Positions 43,260 through 51,860 are shown, counted from the first letter of the stretch. The stretch: 64,000 nt of DNA from Sutcliffiella horikoshii (GCF_008180725.1 NZ_VTEV01000007.1:183266-247265); one strand, 5' to 3'. Notes: generated from the sequence alone by a model not told the origin. A program made the numbers and translations.

Positions 43260-44036
43260 ATGTTGTTTTTACAGATCTCTGATATTACAAAAGTTTATAC
43301 ACAACAAAACGTTGAAAATAAAGTACTTTCATCCATAAATGTTGACATACAAGAAGGAGAGTTCGTTTCCATTCTTGGGCCATCTGGCTGTGGGAAGTCT
43401 ACCTTGCTTTCGATGGTGGCAGGATTACTTAAACCGACAGAAGGAGAAATCCGACTGAAGGGATCGGTTATTACAAAGCCGGGAAAAGATAGAGGGATGG
43501 TGTTTCAGCAAGCTGCCTTGTTTCCGTGGATGACCGTGGAAGAAAATGTCCTTTTTGCCATCCGTGATATGAAAGACAAGAAAGAAAGAGAAAAGAGGGC
43601 CCTTCATTACTTAAAAATGGTGCAGCTTGGCAGTAACCTCAAGCAATATCCGCATGAATTATCAGGTGGAATGCAGCAAAGAGTATCTATTGCACGAGCA
43701 CTTGCCATGGATCCGACGGTTCTATTAATGGATGAACCATTCGGCGCATTAGATGAACAAACACGTTTGCGTCTTCAGCAGGAACTGGAAACAATCTGGT
43801 TGCAGACAAAGAAGACTGTTTTGTTTGTCACACATAGCATTCATGAGTCAATTAAACTCTCTGACCGGATCCTTGTGATGGGAACAAGGCCTGGAACTAT
43901 TATTGCAGACATTAAAGTAGATGCTGCCCGTCCGCGTTTACGGACGAATGAAGAGGTTGCACATTTGGAATCGCAAATCAGCGGCATGCTGGAAAAAGAG
44001 ATTGATAAGGTTGTAGAGGAGGAGTTGAGACGATGA
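43260..44036 (+). CDS. ABC transporter ATP-binding protein (nitrate/sulfonate family)
   Basis: A 258-residue ATPase of the SsuB/TauB/NrtD group. Walker A GPSGCGKST (40-48), Q-loop VFQQAALFPWMTV, signature LSGGMQQRVSIARAL, Walker B VLLMDEPFGALDEQT and H-loop VTHSIHES. ATG 43260 follows GTAGGTG. It overlaps the permease gene by four bases (ATGA). With the permease and lipoprotein it forms a complete importer; no riboswitch or substrate gene nearby identifies the ligand. Confidence 0.9.
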   Translation: MLFLQISDITKVYTQQNVENKVLSSINVDIQEGEFVSILGPSGCGKSTLLSMVAGLLKPTEGEIRLKGSVITKPGKDRGMVFQQAALFPWMTVEENVLFAIRDMKDKKEREKRALHYLKMVQLGSNLKQYPHELSGGMQQRVSIARALAMDPTVLLMDEPFGALDEQTRLRLQQELETIWLQTKKTVLFVTHSIHESIKLSDRILVMGTRPGTIIADIKVDAARPRLRTNEEVAHLESQISGMLEKEIDKVVEEELRR

Positions 44037-44788
44037 AACCTGGAGTAAAACGCCTCATATTCTTTGCCTCCTTATTTATCATTTGGGAAGTGGTGGTGCT
44101 CTTAATCGGTTGGTCACCGGCTGTGATGCCGAAACCATCGAATGTAGCTGTGGCGTTATACCAAGGATTTATGGATAAAACATTGCTTTATGATTTAGGG
44201 GCGAGTTTTAAGCGCCTTGGAGTGGGGCTTTTTTTGGCACTTATCATCGGAACCCTGCTCGGGATTTGGCTTGCGAAGTCGAAAACGGCAGATGAAACAG
44301 TGGGGACGCTTGTCCTTGCTCTGCAAAGTGTACCTAGTATTGTGTGGTTGCCTTTAGCGATTATCTGGTTCGGTTTTAACGAGACGGCTATCATCTTTAT
44401 TGTAACGCTTGGTGGTACGCTCGTGATGACAATTAATATGAGGATGGGTATAAAAAGTGTCCCCCCTTTATATATCAAAGCTGCTTCCACAATGGGAGCA
44501 AGTGGTGTGGAGATGTTTTGGAAGATTATTTTACCAGCATCTGTTCCGTACGCGGTGACAGGTGCAAGGCTTGCATGGGCGTTTGCATGGAGAGCGCTGA
44601 TGGCAGCTGAATTATTGAGTATGGGACCTGGTTTAGGCTATACGTTGAAATATGCGGCTGATTTCGGCCAGATGAGTTTAGTTTTTGGCGTCATCATAAT
44701 AATTTGCGTGATTGGTTCAGTGGTAGATCTAGTTATCTTCCAGCGCTTTGAGAAAAATGTCATCAAACGTTGGGGCTTGGATTCATAA
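44033..44788 (+). CDS. ABC transporter permease (SsuC/TauC family)
   Basis: A 251-residue permease with six hydrophobic segments. The EAA-like loop is present as IKAASTMGASGVEMFWKIILPASVPYAVTGARL, split at the conserved EAA-G-x9-I-x-L-P element. ATG 44033 overlaps the ATPase stop. It is part of the same operon as the ATPase and the substrate-binding lipoprotein. Confidence 0.9.
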   Translation: MKPGVKRLIFFASLFIIWEVVVLLIGWSPAVMPKPSNVAVALYQGFMDKTLLYDLGASFKRLGVGLFLALIIGTLLGIWLAKSKTADETVGTLVLALQSVPSIVWLPLAIIWFGFNETAIIFIVTLGGTLVMTINMRMGIKSVPPLYIKAASTMGASGVEMFWKIILPASVPYAVTGARLAWAFAWRALMAAELLSMGPGLGYTLKYAADFGQMSLVFGVIIIICVIGSVVDLVIFQRFEKNVIKRWGLDS

Positions 44789-44812
44789 ATAGAGAGTATG
44801 GGAGGAAAAGAG

Positions 44813-45808
44813 ATGAAAAAAGGTTGGTTGATTATCAGTGCACTATTTTTATTGGCAATGGGAGTCCTTACTGGTTGTGGTTCAAGCACAAGTGGTTCAA
44901 ACGGAAAAGAGAAAATAGTTATCGGGTATTTTCCTAACATCGATCACGTGCCAGCAATGGTTGCTCGTGAGAAAGCTTTGTACGAGGCTGCCTTGGGTGA
45001 CAAGTATGAAGTGGAATACAAGACATTTCCTGATGGTGGCGCATTCATGACGGCATTGAAAACAGGGGACATTCATGGTGGATTAGTTGGACCTGGTCCG
45101 GCAATGAACAACTATGTAAGCGGAGCAGATGTGAAAGTGGTGGCTGGAGCATCTTCTGGCGGAACGGTCATTATCGCTAGTAAGGAAAGTGGCATTACTT
45201 CTGTAGAGGGGCTTGATGGTGCCACGTTTATCACTCCTGGAGTTGGTTGTACGCATGATGTTCAAATGGAAACATTCTTACAAGACTATGGTCTTTCCTC
45301 CGCTCGTATTGGTGGAAGCATGAAGCATGTTACAGGTAACCCTGCACAATACGCGGGGATGTTTGAAGCAGAAAGTGTAGATGCTGCGGCAGTTCCGGAG
45401 CCATGGGCTTCCTTGTTATCCATCGAGCACGGTGCGAACATTCTTGTTGACAGTAAAGAGATTTCGTTTGGTACTACTCTACCTAACACCATCTTTGTTA
45501 CAAGCGGTAAGCTGATTGACGAAAATAAAGACTTGGTACAAAAATTAGTGGATGCACACCAAGAGTCAATAGACTTTATATCGGAAAATCCGAATGAGGC
45601 AAAAGAAATTGCGATTACTTCTATTAAGGAATTAACAAACCAAGAACTTTCAAAAGAAGTAATTGATTCTGCTTGGGAAAGAATTCGCTTCACTCATGAA
45701 GTGGATGCGGAAGTGGTGCAGGAATTTGCAAACTCTTCCTTTGAACTTAAATTCTTGAAAGAAAAGCCTGATTTCAAAGATTTCATTGATTCACAATTTG
45801 TTAACTAG
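44813..45808 (+). CDS. ABC transporter substrate-binding lipoprotein (NMT1/SsuA type)
   Basis: A 331-residue lipoprotein with signal peptide and lipobox LTGCGSS. The NMT1/THI5-like or SsuA-like fold is indicated by IVIGYFPNIDHVPAMVARE, FPDGGAFMTALKTGDIHGG, VDAAAVPEPWASLLSIEHGA and an end helix FLKEKPDFKDFIDS. Typical ligands of this family are sulfonates, taurine, nitrate or thiamine precursors. ATG 44813 follows GGGAGG; an upstream in-frame ATG at 44798 overlaps the ribosome site. Confidence 0.88.
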   Translation: MKKGWLIISALFLLAMGVLTGCGSSTSGSNGKEKIVIGYFPNIDHVPAMVAREKALYEAALGDKYEVEYKTFPDGGAFMTALKTGDIHGGLVGPGPAMNNYVSGADVKVVAGASSGGTVIIASKESGITSVEGLDGATFITPGVGCTHDVQMETFLQDYGLSSARIGGSMKHVTGNPAQYAGMFEAESVDAAAVPEPWASLLSIEHGANILVDSKEISFGTTLPNTIFVTSGKLIDENKDLVQKLVDAHQESIDFISENPNEAKEIAITSIKELTNQELSKEVIDSAWERIRFTHEVDAEVVQEFANSSFELKFLKEKPDFKDFIDSQFVN

Positions 45809-45818
45809 CATTTCATAA

Positions 45819-45853
45819 GAGTGTCGGGCTATAATGGTCTCGACACTTTTTTA
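45819..45853 (+). terminator. Terminator of the ABC operon
   Basis: AGTGTCG (45820-45826) pairs with CGACACT (45841-45847), then TTTTT. Confidence 0.8.
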
Positions 45854-45872
45854 TGAGTTTGGAGGAATAAAC

Positions 45873-46457
45873 TTGAAAAGAATCTGGCCATTATTGTCAC
45901 TTGTAATTTTGCTTGCTTTGGCTGGTTGCGGAAGCAATGAAGTTAATTTAGATGAAGAATTTTCCATGAAGCTTGATGTAGAAGAATTAGAAGGTGTAAA
46001 TCAGGACAAACAGGCCTTTTCGAGTTCGGAGCATGAAGGAGAATTCTGGCTGGCGAATTTTATCTTCACCAATTGTGATACAGTTTGTCCCCCGATGACA
46101 GCCAATATGGCAAGGGTACAGAGAGAAATGAAGGAAACAGGTGTTGAAGTTCCAATTGTATCTTTTAGCATCGACCCTGAGAATGATACTCCGGAAGCGT
46201 TAAAGGAATATGGTGATTTATATCAAGCAGATTATCAAGCTTGGGATTTTGTAACCGGATATGACCAGGAAACGATAGAGCGATTTGCAAATGTATCGTT
46301 TATGGTACCGGCTTCCAAAGAAGAAGGTTCGGATCAGTATATGCATAGCACTAGTATATTTTTGGTGGATAAAGAAGGGTTTGTAAGGGAGTCGTACAGT
46401 GGATTGGATGTTCCTTTAGAAGAAATCATGGAAGATTTAGAGAAAGTAACTGATTAA
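45873..46457 (+). CDS. SCO1/SenC-family copper chaperone lipoprotein
   Basis: A 194-residue lipoprotein (lipobox LAGCG, Cys19) with a thioredoxin-like SCO1 domain. Copper ligands Cys68 and Cys72 in NCDTVCPPM and His158 in MHSTSIFLVD are all present. SCO proteins deliver copper to the CuA site of cytochrome c oxidase on the outside of the membrane. Start TTG 45873 follows GGAGG. Separated by terminators on both sides. Confidence 0.9.
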   Translation: MKRIWPLLSLVILLALAGCGSNEVNLDEEFSMKLDVEELEGVNQDKQAFSSSEHEGEFWLANFIFTNCDTVCPPMTANMARVQREMKETGVEVPIVSFSIDPENDTPEALKEYGDLYQADYQAWDFVTGYDQETIERFANVSFMVPASKEEGSDQYMHSTSIFLVDKEGFVRESYSGLDVPLEEIMEDLEKVTD

Positions 46458-46480
46458 CATAAGAATTACGTTTTGCCTTG

Positions 46481-46512
46481 AACACTCATAAGATGTCATA
46501 TGGGTGTTTTGT
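46481..46512 (+). terminator. Terminator of the sco gene
   Basis: AACACTCATA pairs with TATGGGTGTT (one mismatch), then TTGTGTTT. Confidence 0.7.
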
Positions 46513-46546
46513 GTTTAGGAAAGCATGAAAAATATGGGGGAAAACG

Positions 46547-47422
46547 ATGGAGATTAACAAAACAAACTGCCTGTCTAAAGAGGAATATCAAGAAGTGGTT
46601 GCGCTGTTAAAAACATGCGAAAGGCATGATTCGTTCGAAATAGGTGCTTGTCTAAATTTATCTATGATACAAAAAGGGGACGACAAGCATCTTGATTTTA
46701 TTTTGGCGCGCGAGAAAGAAGATTTAGTTGGCTTTTTGGGATTGTATTCATTTGTTGATCCAAAGAAGGTGGAGCTTGCAGGAATGATTCATCCTGCCTA
46801 TCGAAATCAAGGGAAGTTTAGTAGGTTGCTAGAACATGCTAAGCAAATAACGAGGGCACGGGATGCAAATGAAGTAATTTTCGTTTGTCCTTTAAAGTCT
46901 GACGCTGCGATTCATCTCTCATCAAAGATGGATGCAACGTACATGTATACCGAATTTACCATGGAATATAATATGATTTCTCGAAAAAAAGACGATTGGC
47001 CGGTAAACATGTCCATTAACAAAGCAGATTTGTCAGATTCAGGAATGATTATGAAGCTTTTTTCGGAAGGGTTTGAGGTTGCTTCTTCTGATGAAAATAT
47101 AAAAAGACTTATTGAGAGTAATTTGACTAAGCTGGGATATGAGCTGTTTCTTGTGCGTTTAGATAAGAATCCTATTGCAACAATAACCATAAGTGATGAA
47201 GAACAATCAGTGTATTTAAGCGCATTTACAGTTACTCCAGCCCAAAGAGGAAAAGGTTATGGTCGTATCATATTGGAGAGGATTATAAACGACATTATTG
47301 TTAGATACCCGAAAAAATCTATAAGGTTGGATGTGGATGTGAAAAATGAAGGGGCAATAAGGCTATATGAGAATATTGGGTTCAGAATAGTAGATGGGTT
47401 TGATTATTATCTAGCCAAGTAA
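46547..47422 (+). CDS. Tandem GNAT acetyltransferase
   Basis: A 291-residue protein with two GNAT domains. The first has GMIHPAYRNQGKFSRLLEHA (acetyl-CoA loop NQGKFS), the second FTVTPAQRGKGYGRIILERI and the usual end LYENIGFRIVDGFDYYL. Start ATG 46547 follows GGGGG. Similar tandem GNATs in bacilli acetylate unknown small molecules. The gene is monocistronic between two terminators. Confidence 0.85.
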   Translation: MEINKTNCLSKEEYQEVVALLKTCERHDSFEIGACLNLSMIQKGDDKHLDFILAREKEDLVGFLGLYSFVDPKKVELAGMIHPAYRNQGKFSRLLEHAKQITRARDANEVIFVCPLKSDAAIHLSSKMDATYMYTEFTMEYNMISRKKDDWPVNMSINKADLSDSGMIMKLFSEGFEVASSDENIKRLIESNLTKLGYELFLVRLDKNPIATITISDEEQSVYLSAFTVTPAQRGKGYGRIILERIINDIIVRYPKKSIRLDVDVKNEGAIRLYENIGFRIVDGFDYYLAK

Positions 47423-47443
47423 GGGTTTTCATATTTGTAATGG

Positions 47444-47475
47444 AAGAGGTGGCAGCAACGGCTACCTCTTGTTTG
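47444..47475. terminator. Terminator between convergent genes
   Basis: AAGAGGTGGC pairs with GCTACCTCTT, then GTTTGTT. Confidence 0.7.
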
Positions 47476-48027
47476 TTACATTGATTGTTCATGTGAAGGT
47501 GATGAAAGTTGTTGTTTTGGAAGGTAATGTTCGACGAGTTGATCAAGGTAGTTGATTTTTTCAAGCGCAAGGTTTTTATCTATTTGTTTATAGTGGTGGT
47601 TTCCGCCTTTTTCTTCGTCCATTTCATCCGCTAGCTTCACTACTTTTTGTAATGGACTTCTTTTAACGTCGATTTCAGGCAGATAGGAATCAGTATGCAA
47701 AAGGATAGCTACAGAAATTTTTTTAGCGTTCTGTGGATTTTCTCCTAAGCGTATCAATAATTTGTGAGCGCGCTCTGCACCTTTGATTGCATGTATATCA
47801 TTCTCTCTGTAAAGCTCATAGTCCCATTTTCCTTGTCGGTACCATTCATAATGTCCGATATCATGAAGAAGAGCTGCTTTGGTAGCCAGATCAACACTAA
47901 CATTATATTTGAATGCCAAATGAAAGGCATGGTTGGCCACTTCTAGGGCATGTGCAACACCGGAGCGCTTTAAATACTTCTGTGTAATAGGGTGTGTAAA
48001 GATATCGGTAAGTGTTACTTCTCTCAT
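47476..48027 (-). CDS. HD-domain phosphohydrolase
   Basis: A 183-residue HD protein with HALEVANHAFHLAFKYNV, the metal motif LLHDIGHYEW, and downstream HTDSYLP and KLADEMDEEKGG. Enzymes of this group hydrolyse nucleotides. ATG 48027 follows AGGAGGG; the longer frame from 48072 lacks a site. The substrate is unknown. Confidence 0.8.
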   Translation of the reverse strand: MREVTLTDIFTHPITQKYLKRSGVAHALEVANHAFHLAFKYNVSVDLATKAALLHDIGHYEWYRQGKWDYELYRENDIHAIKGAERAHKLLIRLGENPQNAKKISVAILLHTDSYLPEIDVKRSPLQKVVKLADEMDEEKGGNHHYKQIDKNLALEKINYLDQLVEHYLPKQQLSSPSHEQSM

Positions 48028-48105
48028 TAATATCTCCCTCCTGTAAAAATGTGTTTCTTTATAGAATATCATAATTGGAGTGTTGTGTGCAAGTAATGAG
48101 CGTGA

Positions 48106-48330
48106 TTAAATGACTTCATTTTCATATTTTTTTCTCATAGGGCGAAATGACAGTATACTCTGTAATAGAAAAGTCCTTTTTGTTTGGCGTAAATAACAAA
48201 AAGCGGTAACGGATTTTTCTTTGACCTCCAATACCATAATGTTCCTTTGGGTGATGGATCCGTCCTTTGCCATATAAATCATTTCTATTGGAGTTCTGGA
48301 AACTCTAAAAGTTTCGAGTAATCGTTTCAT
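48106..48330 (-). CDS. Mini WYL-like protein under SOS boxes
   Basis: A 74-residue protein with a WYL-type ligand-binding pattern: TPIEMIYMAKDGSITQRNIMVLEV, split by a turn, then SVTAFCYLRQTKRTFLLQSILS. It contains only this domain and no DNA-binding part. ATG 48330 follows AAGGAGATG. Two LexA-box-like sequences overlap its promoter (48351-48402), so it is probably DNA-damage inducible. The function of stand-alone WYL proteins is not established; they may sense single-stranded DNA or nucleotides. Confidence 0.7.
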   Translation of the reverse strand: MKRLLETFRVSRTPIEMIYMAKDGSITQRNIMVLEVKEKSVTAFCYLRQTKRTFLLQSILSFRPMRKKYENEVI

Positions 48331-48350
48331 ATTATCATCTCCTTACCTTC

Positions 48351-48402
48351 ATTATATGCGAACATACGTTTTATATTCAATAAAAATACGAACGTATATT
48401 CT
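48351..48402 (-). promoter_or_regulatory. SOS promoter with two LexA boxes
   Basis: Minus strand: -35 TTGAAT (48380-48375), 18-base spacer, -10 TATAAT (48356-48351). CGAACATACGTTTT (48359-48372) matches the Bacillus LexA box CGAACRNRYGTTYC at 13 of 14 and lies between the -10 and -35; CGAACGTATATTCT (48389-48402) matches at 12 of 14, just upstream of the -35. Confidence 0.7.
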
Positions 48403-48457
48403 AGTTGTTTTTTGGGCGGTAAGGAATATACTTGAAATAAGAAAGGAAGGTGATTTT

Positions 48458-48769
48458 GTGAAACCATCTACCACATTAAAATGGGTAACTGGAGGAATGG
48501 AGGCTTTTTTGGCAATACCATTTCTTGGCGGTCTAACTGTGATGGGTTTTGGTTATTCTCCATTAGGCCTTATGTTGATTTTACATATCATTACATTAGT
48601 GTTTAGTGTAAAAGAAGGGCAGAAGTTTCACGGGAGTATCTGGGGAATTGTTACGTCTTGCTTAGGTTGGGTCTTTTTGCTTGGTTGGGTCCTTCATACT
48701 GTAACGGCAATAATTCTTATGATTGATGCTTTTGCTTCTGGTAGGAAAGAGAAAGGTGTGCAAGTATGA
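48458..48769 (+). CDS. Small membrane protein
   Basis: A 103-residue protein with three hydrophobic segments (about 15-33, 37-53, 65-95), for example LGGLTVMGFGYSPLGLMLIL and WGIVTSCLGWVFLLGWVLH. GTG 48458 follows GAAAGGAAGG. I do not recognise a family. It is divergent from the mini-WYL gene and could share the LexA-controlled region, but no obvious promoter in this direction overlaps the boxes. Confidence 0.65.
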   Translation: MKPSTTLKWVTGGMEAFLAIPFLGGLTVMGFGYSPLGLMLILHIITLVFSVKEGQKFHGSIWGIVTSCLGWVFLLGWVLHTVTAIILMIDAFASGRKEKGVQV

Positions 48770-48813
48770 CCGTTCCGAGTTTGGGGCGGTTTTTAGTTTA
48801 TTGGTTGAATTCC

Positions 48814-48942
48814 GCTGTTTGATCTCCGCAAAAGGCTTTGCTTTCCTAGGGGCTCTGCTGGAGCCTCCTCGGCTATGCCTCCGGGGTCTCCATCTAGCGC
48901 TATCTCCCTCAGAGGTCTCCGCCTATTGCTCCAATCCACAGC
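48814..48942. repeat. Dispersed folded repeat, copy D
   Basis: Most diverged copy. Outer arms GCTGTTTGAT and ATCCACAGC pair with mismatches, inner AGGC and GCCT pair, core hairpin TGGAGCCTCCTCGG...CCGGGGTCTCCA. It sits between the small membrane protein gene and the tRNA. Confidence 0.8.
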
Positions 48943-49049
48943 TATAAATCCCTCTGATTTTTAAATTGACTAATACCATTATAGTCTTGTAAAAATCTCT
49001 TTACAAACAAGGTGGGACTATCTATAATAATATTTACAGTTGCATACGT

Positions 49050-49121
49050 GATCTGATAGTTCAGTGGGAGAACACTACCTTGACAGGGTAGGGGTCGGGG
49101 GTTCGAATCCCTCTCAGATCA
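49050..49121 (+). tRNA. tRNA-Val (GAC)
   Basis: Cloverleaf: acceptor GATCTGA / TCAGATC, D stem GTTC/GAAC, anticodon stem CTACC/GGTAG with loop TTGACAG (anticodon GAC), T stem GGGGG/CCCTC with loop TTCGAAT, discriminator A at 49121. CCA is not encoded. A tyrosine integrase gene lies directly downstream, so this tRNA is the likely insertion site of an island. Confidence 0.88.
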
Positions 49122-49131
49122 CTTAATGAAG

Positions 49132-49170
49132 AAGCTGCAATCCCCTGGAAATAAAGGGATTGCAGCTTTA
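49132..49170 (+). terminator. Terminator after the tRNA
   Basis: AAGCTGCAATCCC pairs with GGGATTGCAGCTT, followed by TATCT. Confidence 0.8.
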
Positions 49171-49224
49171 TCTGCACTTCATTATATAGATGGAGTTATA
49201 CACTAATTTTCCTGAATTGCACAT

Positions 49225-50361
49225 TTACTGCACATTTACATTAAAAAAATCTTCTTCAAATTTTTGAGCTGTAAGTTTTTGTAGCTCAGAACTAACATGT
49301 GAATAGTAATCTAATGTAACCTGTACCCGGCTGTGACCTAGTCTATCTGCTACAATCTTTGGGTTTTCACCAAGTGCCATTAATGTTGTTGCATGAAGAT
49401 GGCGTAGATCATGAAAAGTGATTTTAGGTAAATTGGCTTGCCTAATAAGCGTATGAAACTGTCGAAGTAAGTTTCTAGGTTCAATTGGTTTACCATCAAA
49501 AGTACAGTTAACCAAGTCATTATCTGTGTAACTAAATCCTAGTTTGTTTCTAATTAGATCCTGTTTTTTCTTATGTCCCTTTAGAAGAGTAGAAACATAT
49601 TCAGAAATCATTACAATTCGATTTGAAGAGTCAGTTTTTACGTTTTTGAAAACAATCCCATCATTTTTCGTGCGTGTTAAACTCCGTTGAACATGTACTT
49701 TTCCACTTTCAAAATCTATATCATTCCATTTCAGACCTAAAGTTTCTCCTCTTCTCATGCCAGTAAAAATTCCTAACACATAAGGAATCTCTAAATTTCT
49801 TTCTGTAACTAAATCCAAAAAAGTTTTTGTTTCAATTTTAGTCCAAAGTGCTTTTATTTTTGTTGTTTTTACGCTTGGAGGAGATGCATCTGAGACAGGA
49901 TTGGTTTTTAATAATTTCCAGGTTACAGCTTTTTTAAATGCTTGATTTAATATAGAGTGCATTATTTTAATATAGGCTGGAGATAATCCTTCTTCTACTT
50001 TTGCTTCATAAAACTCGTCAATTGAGAGAGTATCAATATTTGAAAGTTTCATTTGCTTAAAGTAAGATAGTATATGTTTATCTGCAACAGTTCTTCTTGA
50101 TTCGGCAGTAGTTACCTCTACATTTCTTCTATACGTTCTTTCAAACCAACGATTAAAAAAGACATCGAATTCTTCAATAGATGGTTCAAAATATGAACCA
50201 TCAACTACCTTGGATTGGATAAGGGTTAATTCTTCTTGTGCAGCTTTCTTGGTTAAAAAGCCCCCCCTATATTTTTGTCTCCTTTTACCGGTTTTAGGGT
50301 CAGAACCCACATCCAATCGAAAGTACCATTTACCTGTTTTTTTATCTTTTTTTATATTCAC
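49225..50361 (-). CDS. Tyrosine recombinase (integrase)
   Basis: Phage/ICE-type integrase of 378 residues. N-terminal arm-binding domain (KKDKKTGKWYFRLDVG, then RGGFLTKKAAQEEL), SAM-like core-binding domain (about 60-160), and catalytic domain with the Arg of GMRRGE, HDLRHLHATTL, GHSRVQVTLDYYSH (catalytic Tyr near the C-terminus). GTG 50361 follows AAAGGAG. The gene ends about 100 bases from the tRNA-Val, so the 3' end of the tRNA should be the attachment site. No second copy of the tRNA end was seen up to 64000. Confidence 0.92.
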   Translation of the reverse strand: MNIKKDKKTGKWYFRLDVGSDPKTGKRRQKYRGGFLTKKAAQEELTLIQSKVVDGSYFEPSIEEFDVFFNRWFERTYRRNVEVTTAESRRTVADKHILSYFKQMKLSNIDTLSIDEFYEAKVEEGLSPAYIKIMHSILNQAFKKAVTWKLLKTNPVSDASPPSVKTTKIKALWTKIETKTFLDLVTERNLEIPYVLGIFTGMRRGETLGLKWNDIDFESGKVHVQRSLTRTKNDGIVFKNVKTDSSNRIVMISEYVSTLLKGHKKKQDLIRNKLGFSYTDNDLVNCTFDGKPIEPRNLLRQFHTLIRQANLPKITFHDLRHLHATTLMALGENPKIVADRLGHSRVQVTLDYYSHVSSELQKLTAQKFEEDFFNVNVQ

Positions 50362-50752
50362 TTGGATACTCCTTTTATATTATATATTTTTAGCATCCAG
50401 TTTCGTCAAAAAGTAAATTAGTTAAAACTGCTTTTTTTAATAGGTATAAAAAATAAGTTCAGTTTTTGTAGAAGAGAATACCTAATGGATTTTATTTAAA
50501 GAACAAATGATGGAACGGTTGGGTGTACAATTGGGGCATTATTTTATAATATTGTTCGCTTGTTGAAGATTAGTTATTAATGAATGTCTAAATCAAAGTT
50601 AAATCGTTAGTAAGATAGATAATACGTTGTGAATTTTCAGCAACAGGTTCATTGTTATTCAATTAAAGGGCCAGATTGTTGAATAAAGTTAAAGAAGATA
50701 ATCCGTTTAAAATACTAGGATCATCTTCTTTATACTACAATCCATAACTCAT
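50362..50752. other. Intergenic, with a terminator at 50691-50735
   Basis: No gene is seen here. AAAGAAGATAATCC (50691-50704) pairs with GGATCATCTTCTTT (50718-50731), the likely terminator of ykkCD on the minus strand. Confidence 0.6.
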
Positions 50753-51067
50753 TTATGAGACAATTTTTAAACCTACTGCAGCACCTAATACCATTCCTAT
50801 AAAAACCAGTCTTCTCCAGTCTTTTGACTCATCATAAAATATCATGCCTAAAATTGCTCCGCCAGAAGCACCAATCCCAGTCCAGATAGCATAAGCTGTC
50901 CCCATAGGAAGTGTTTCCATTGAATAAGCAAGAAATATAAAACTTGCCCCAAATCCAAGAACTAAAAGAACTAATGATTGCCAATTGCGGTCTTTGTGTA
51001 ATTTGTTAATCATGGCCACACCAAACATTTCACACAGACCTGCTAAGATTAAAGAAATCCAAGCCAT
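50753..51067 (-). CDS. ykkD: SMR exporter subunit YkkD (guanidinium export)
   Basis: A 104-residue small multidrug resistance protein with four hydrophobic helices (WISLILAGLCEMFGVAMIN, with the membrane Glu13). It pairs with the adjacent YkkC to form a heteromeric exporter. The start ATG shares a base with the ykkC stop (TAATG). The upstream guanidine-I riboswitch shows that the natural substrate is guanidinium. Confidence 0.9.
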   Translation of the reverse strand: MAWISLILAGLCEMFGVAMINKLHKDRNWQSLVLLVLGFGASFIFLAYSMETLPMGTAYAIWTGIGASGGAILGMIFYDESKDWRRLVFIGMVLGAAVGLKIVS

Positions 51068-51408
51068 TAGGATTCATCACCTTCCTGATATTTGTCTTTT
51101 GTTACTAATTTCAAGCCAATTACTCCTGCTAATAACAGTAATATTAATATTATTTTTTCTACTTTAAATGGTTCTCCAAAGAATAGGATTTCTGAAAAGA
51201 CAGTACCAGCTGTACCTAACCCAACAAAAACTGCATATACAGTTCCTACAGGAAGTTTACGTCCGGCCATAATCATTAAGTAAAAGCTAACGAATATAGC
51301 AATGATAGTTCCAGTCCAAGTCCAAAATTCATCAGCATGTTTTAAACCAATAACCCAAAATACTTCAAAGAAAGCAGCAACAATTACTTTAATCCAGTCT
51401 GTATTCAT
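51067..51408 (-). CDS. ykkC: SMR exporter subunit YkkC (guanidinium export)
   Basis: A 113-residue SMR protein with four helices and the membrane Glu in [16 protein letters not shown], plus a short charged C-terminus ([10 protein letters not shown]). AGGTG lies upstream of ATG 51408. Controlled by the riboswitch at 51449-51575. First gene of the ykkCD pair, carried on the tRNA-linked island. Confidence 0.9.
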   Translation of the reverse strand: MNTDWIKVIVAAFFEVFWVIGLKHADEFWTWTGTIIAIFVSFYLMIMAGRKLPVGTVYAVFVGLGTAGTVFSEILFFGEPFKVEKIILILLLLAGVIGLKLVTKDKYQEGDES

Positions 51409-51448
51409 CTAAAAGACACCTCCAAATATATTCTTGCCAAAAAAACGA

Positions 51449-51575
51449 AAAAAGCCTGAGAGACAACTGTAAAAACAGTTTCTCCCAGGCTTTTATCCTT
51501 CCGTGACACAGCAAAGCTGTGAGTTTTCTCTCGGACCAGACCAACATTGACTGCTGCGGAACCCTAGAAAACATT
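51449..51575 (-). promoter_or_regulatory. Guanidine-I (ykkC) riboswitch
   Basis: Minus strand: CTAGGGTTCCGCAGC near 51570, CTGGTCCGAGAG, ACACGGAAGGATAAAAGCC, the conserved aptamer core of the ykkC class. It is followed by an expression platform: AGCCTGGGAGA...TCTCTCAGGCT (51452-51491) then TTTTTTCG, a terminator that competes with the aptamer. Guanidine binding should release ykkCD expression. Confidence 0.9.
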
Positions 51576-51596
51576 CAACTTATGCAATTACTTTGT

Positions 51597-51624
51597 ATTA
51601 TACACAGCTTTAAATCTTAGTCAA
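51597..51624 (-). promoter_or_regulatory. Promoter of the ykkCD riboswitch
   Basis: Minus strand: -35 TTGACT (51624-51619), 16-base spacer, -10 TATAAT (51602-51597). Confidence 0.75.
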
Positions 51625-51860
51625 GGTTTGAATGATACAAAGTTATTCATCTTGCTGAATTAAATCTAATAAAAGTACCTCAGTTATTCAACGATCGGGC
51701 GCTTTCCTGTTATAAGGAACAGCGCTTATTTTACTTGACCAGCGTGAATATGAAACATTGTTGGAATTTTGAGCTTATGGAATAATTGGTATTAAGCTAT
51801 GGACAGGACAGAATACTTGATTTCAATTTCTTAGTTATAAATAGTAGAGGTAATTGCTTA

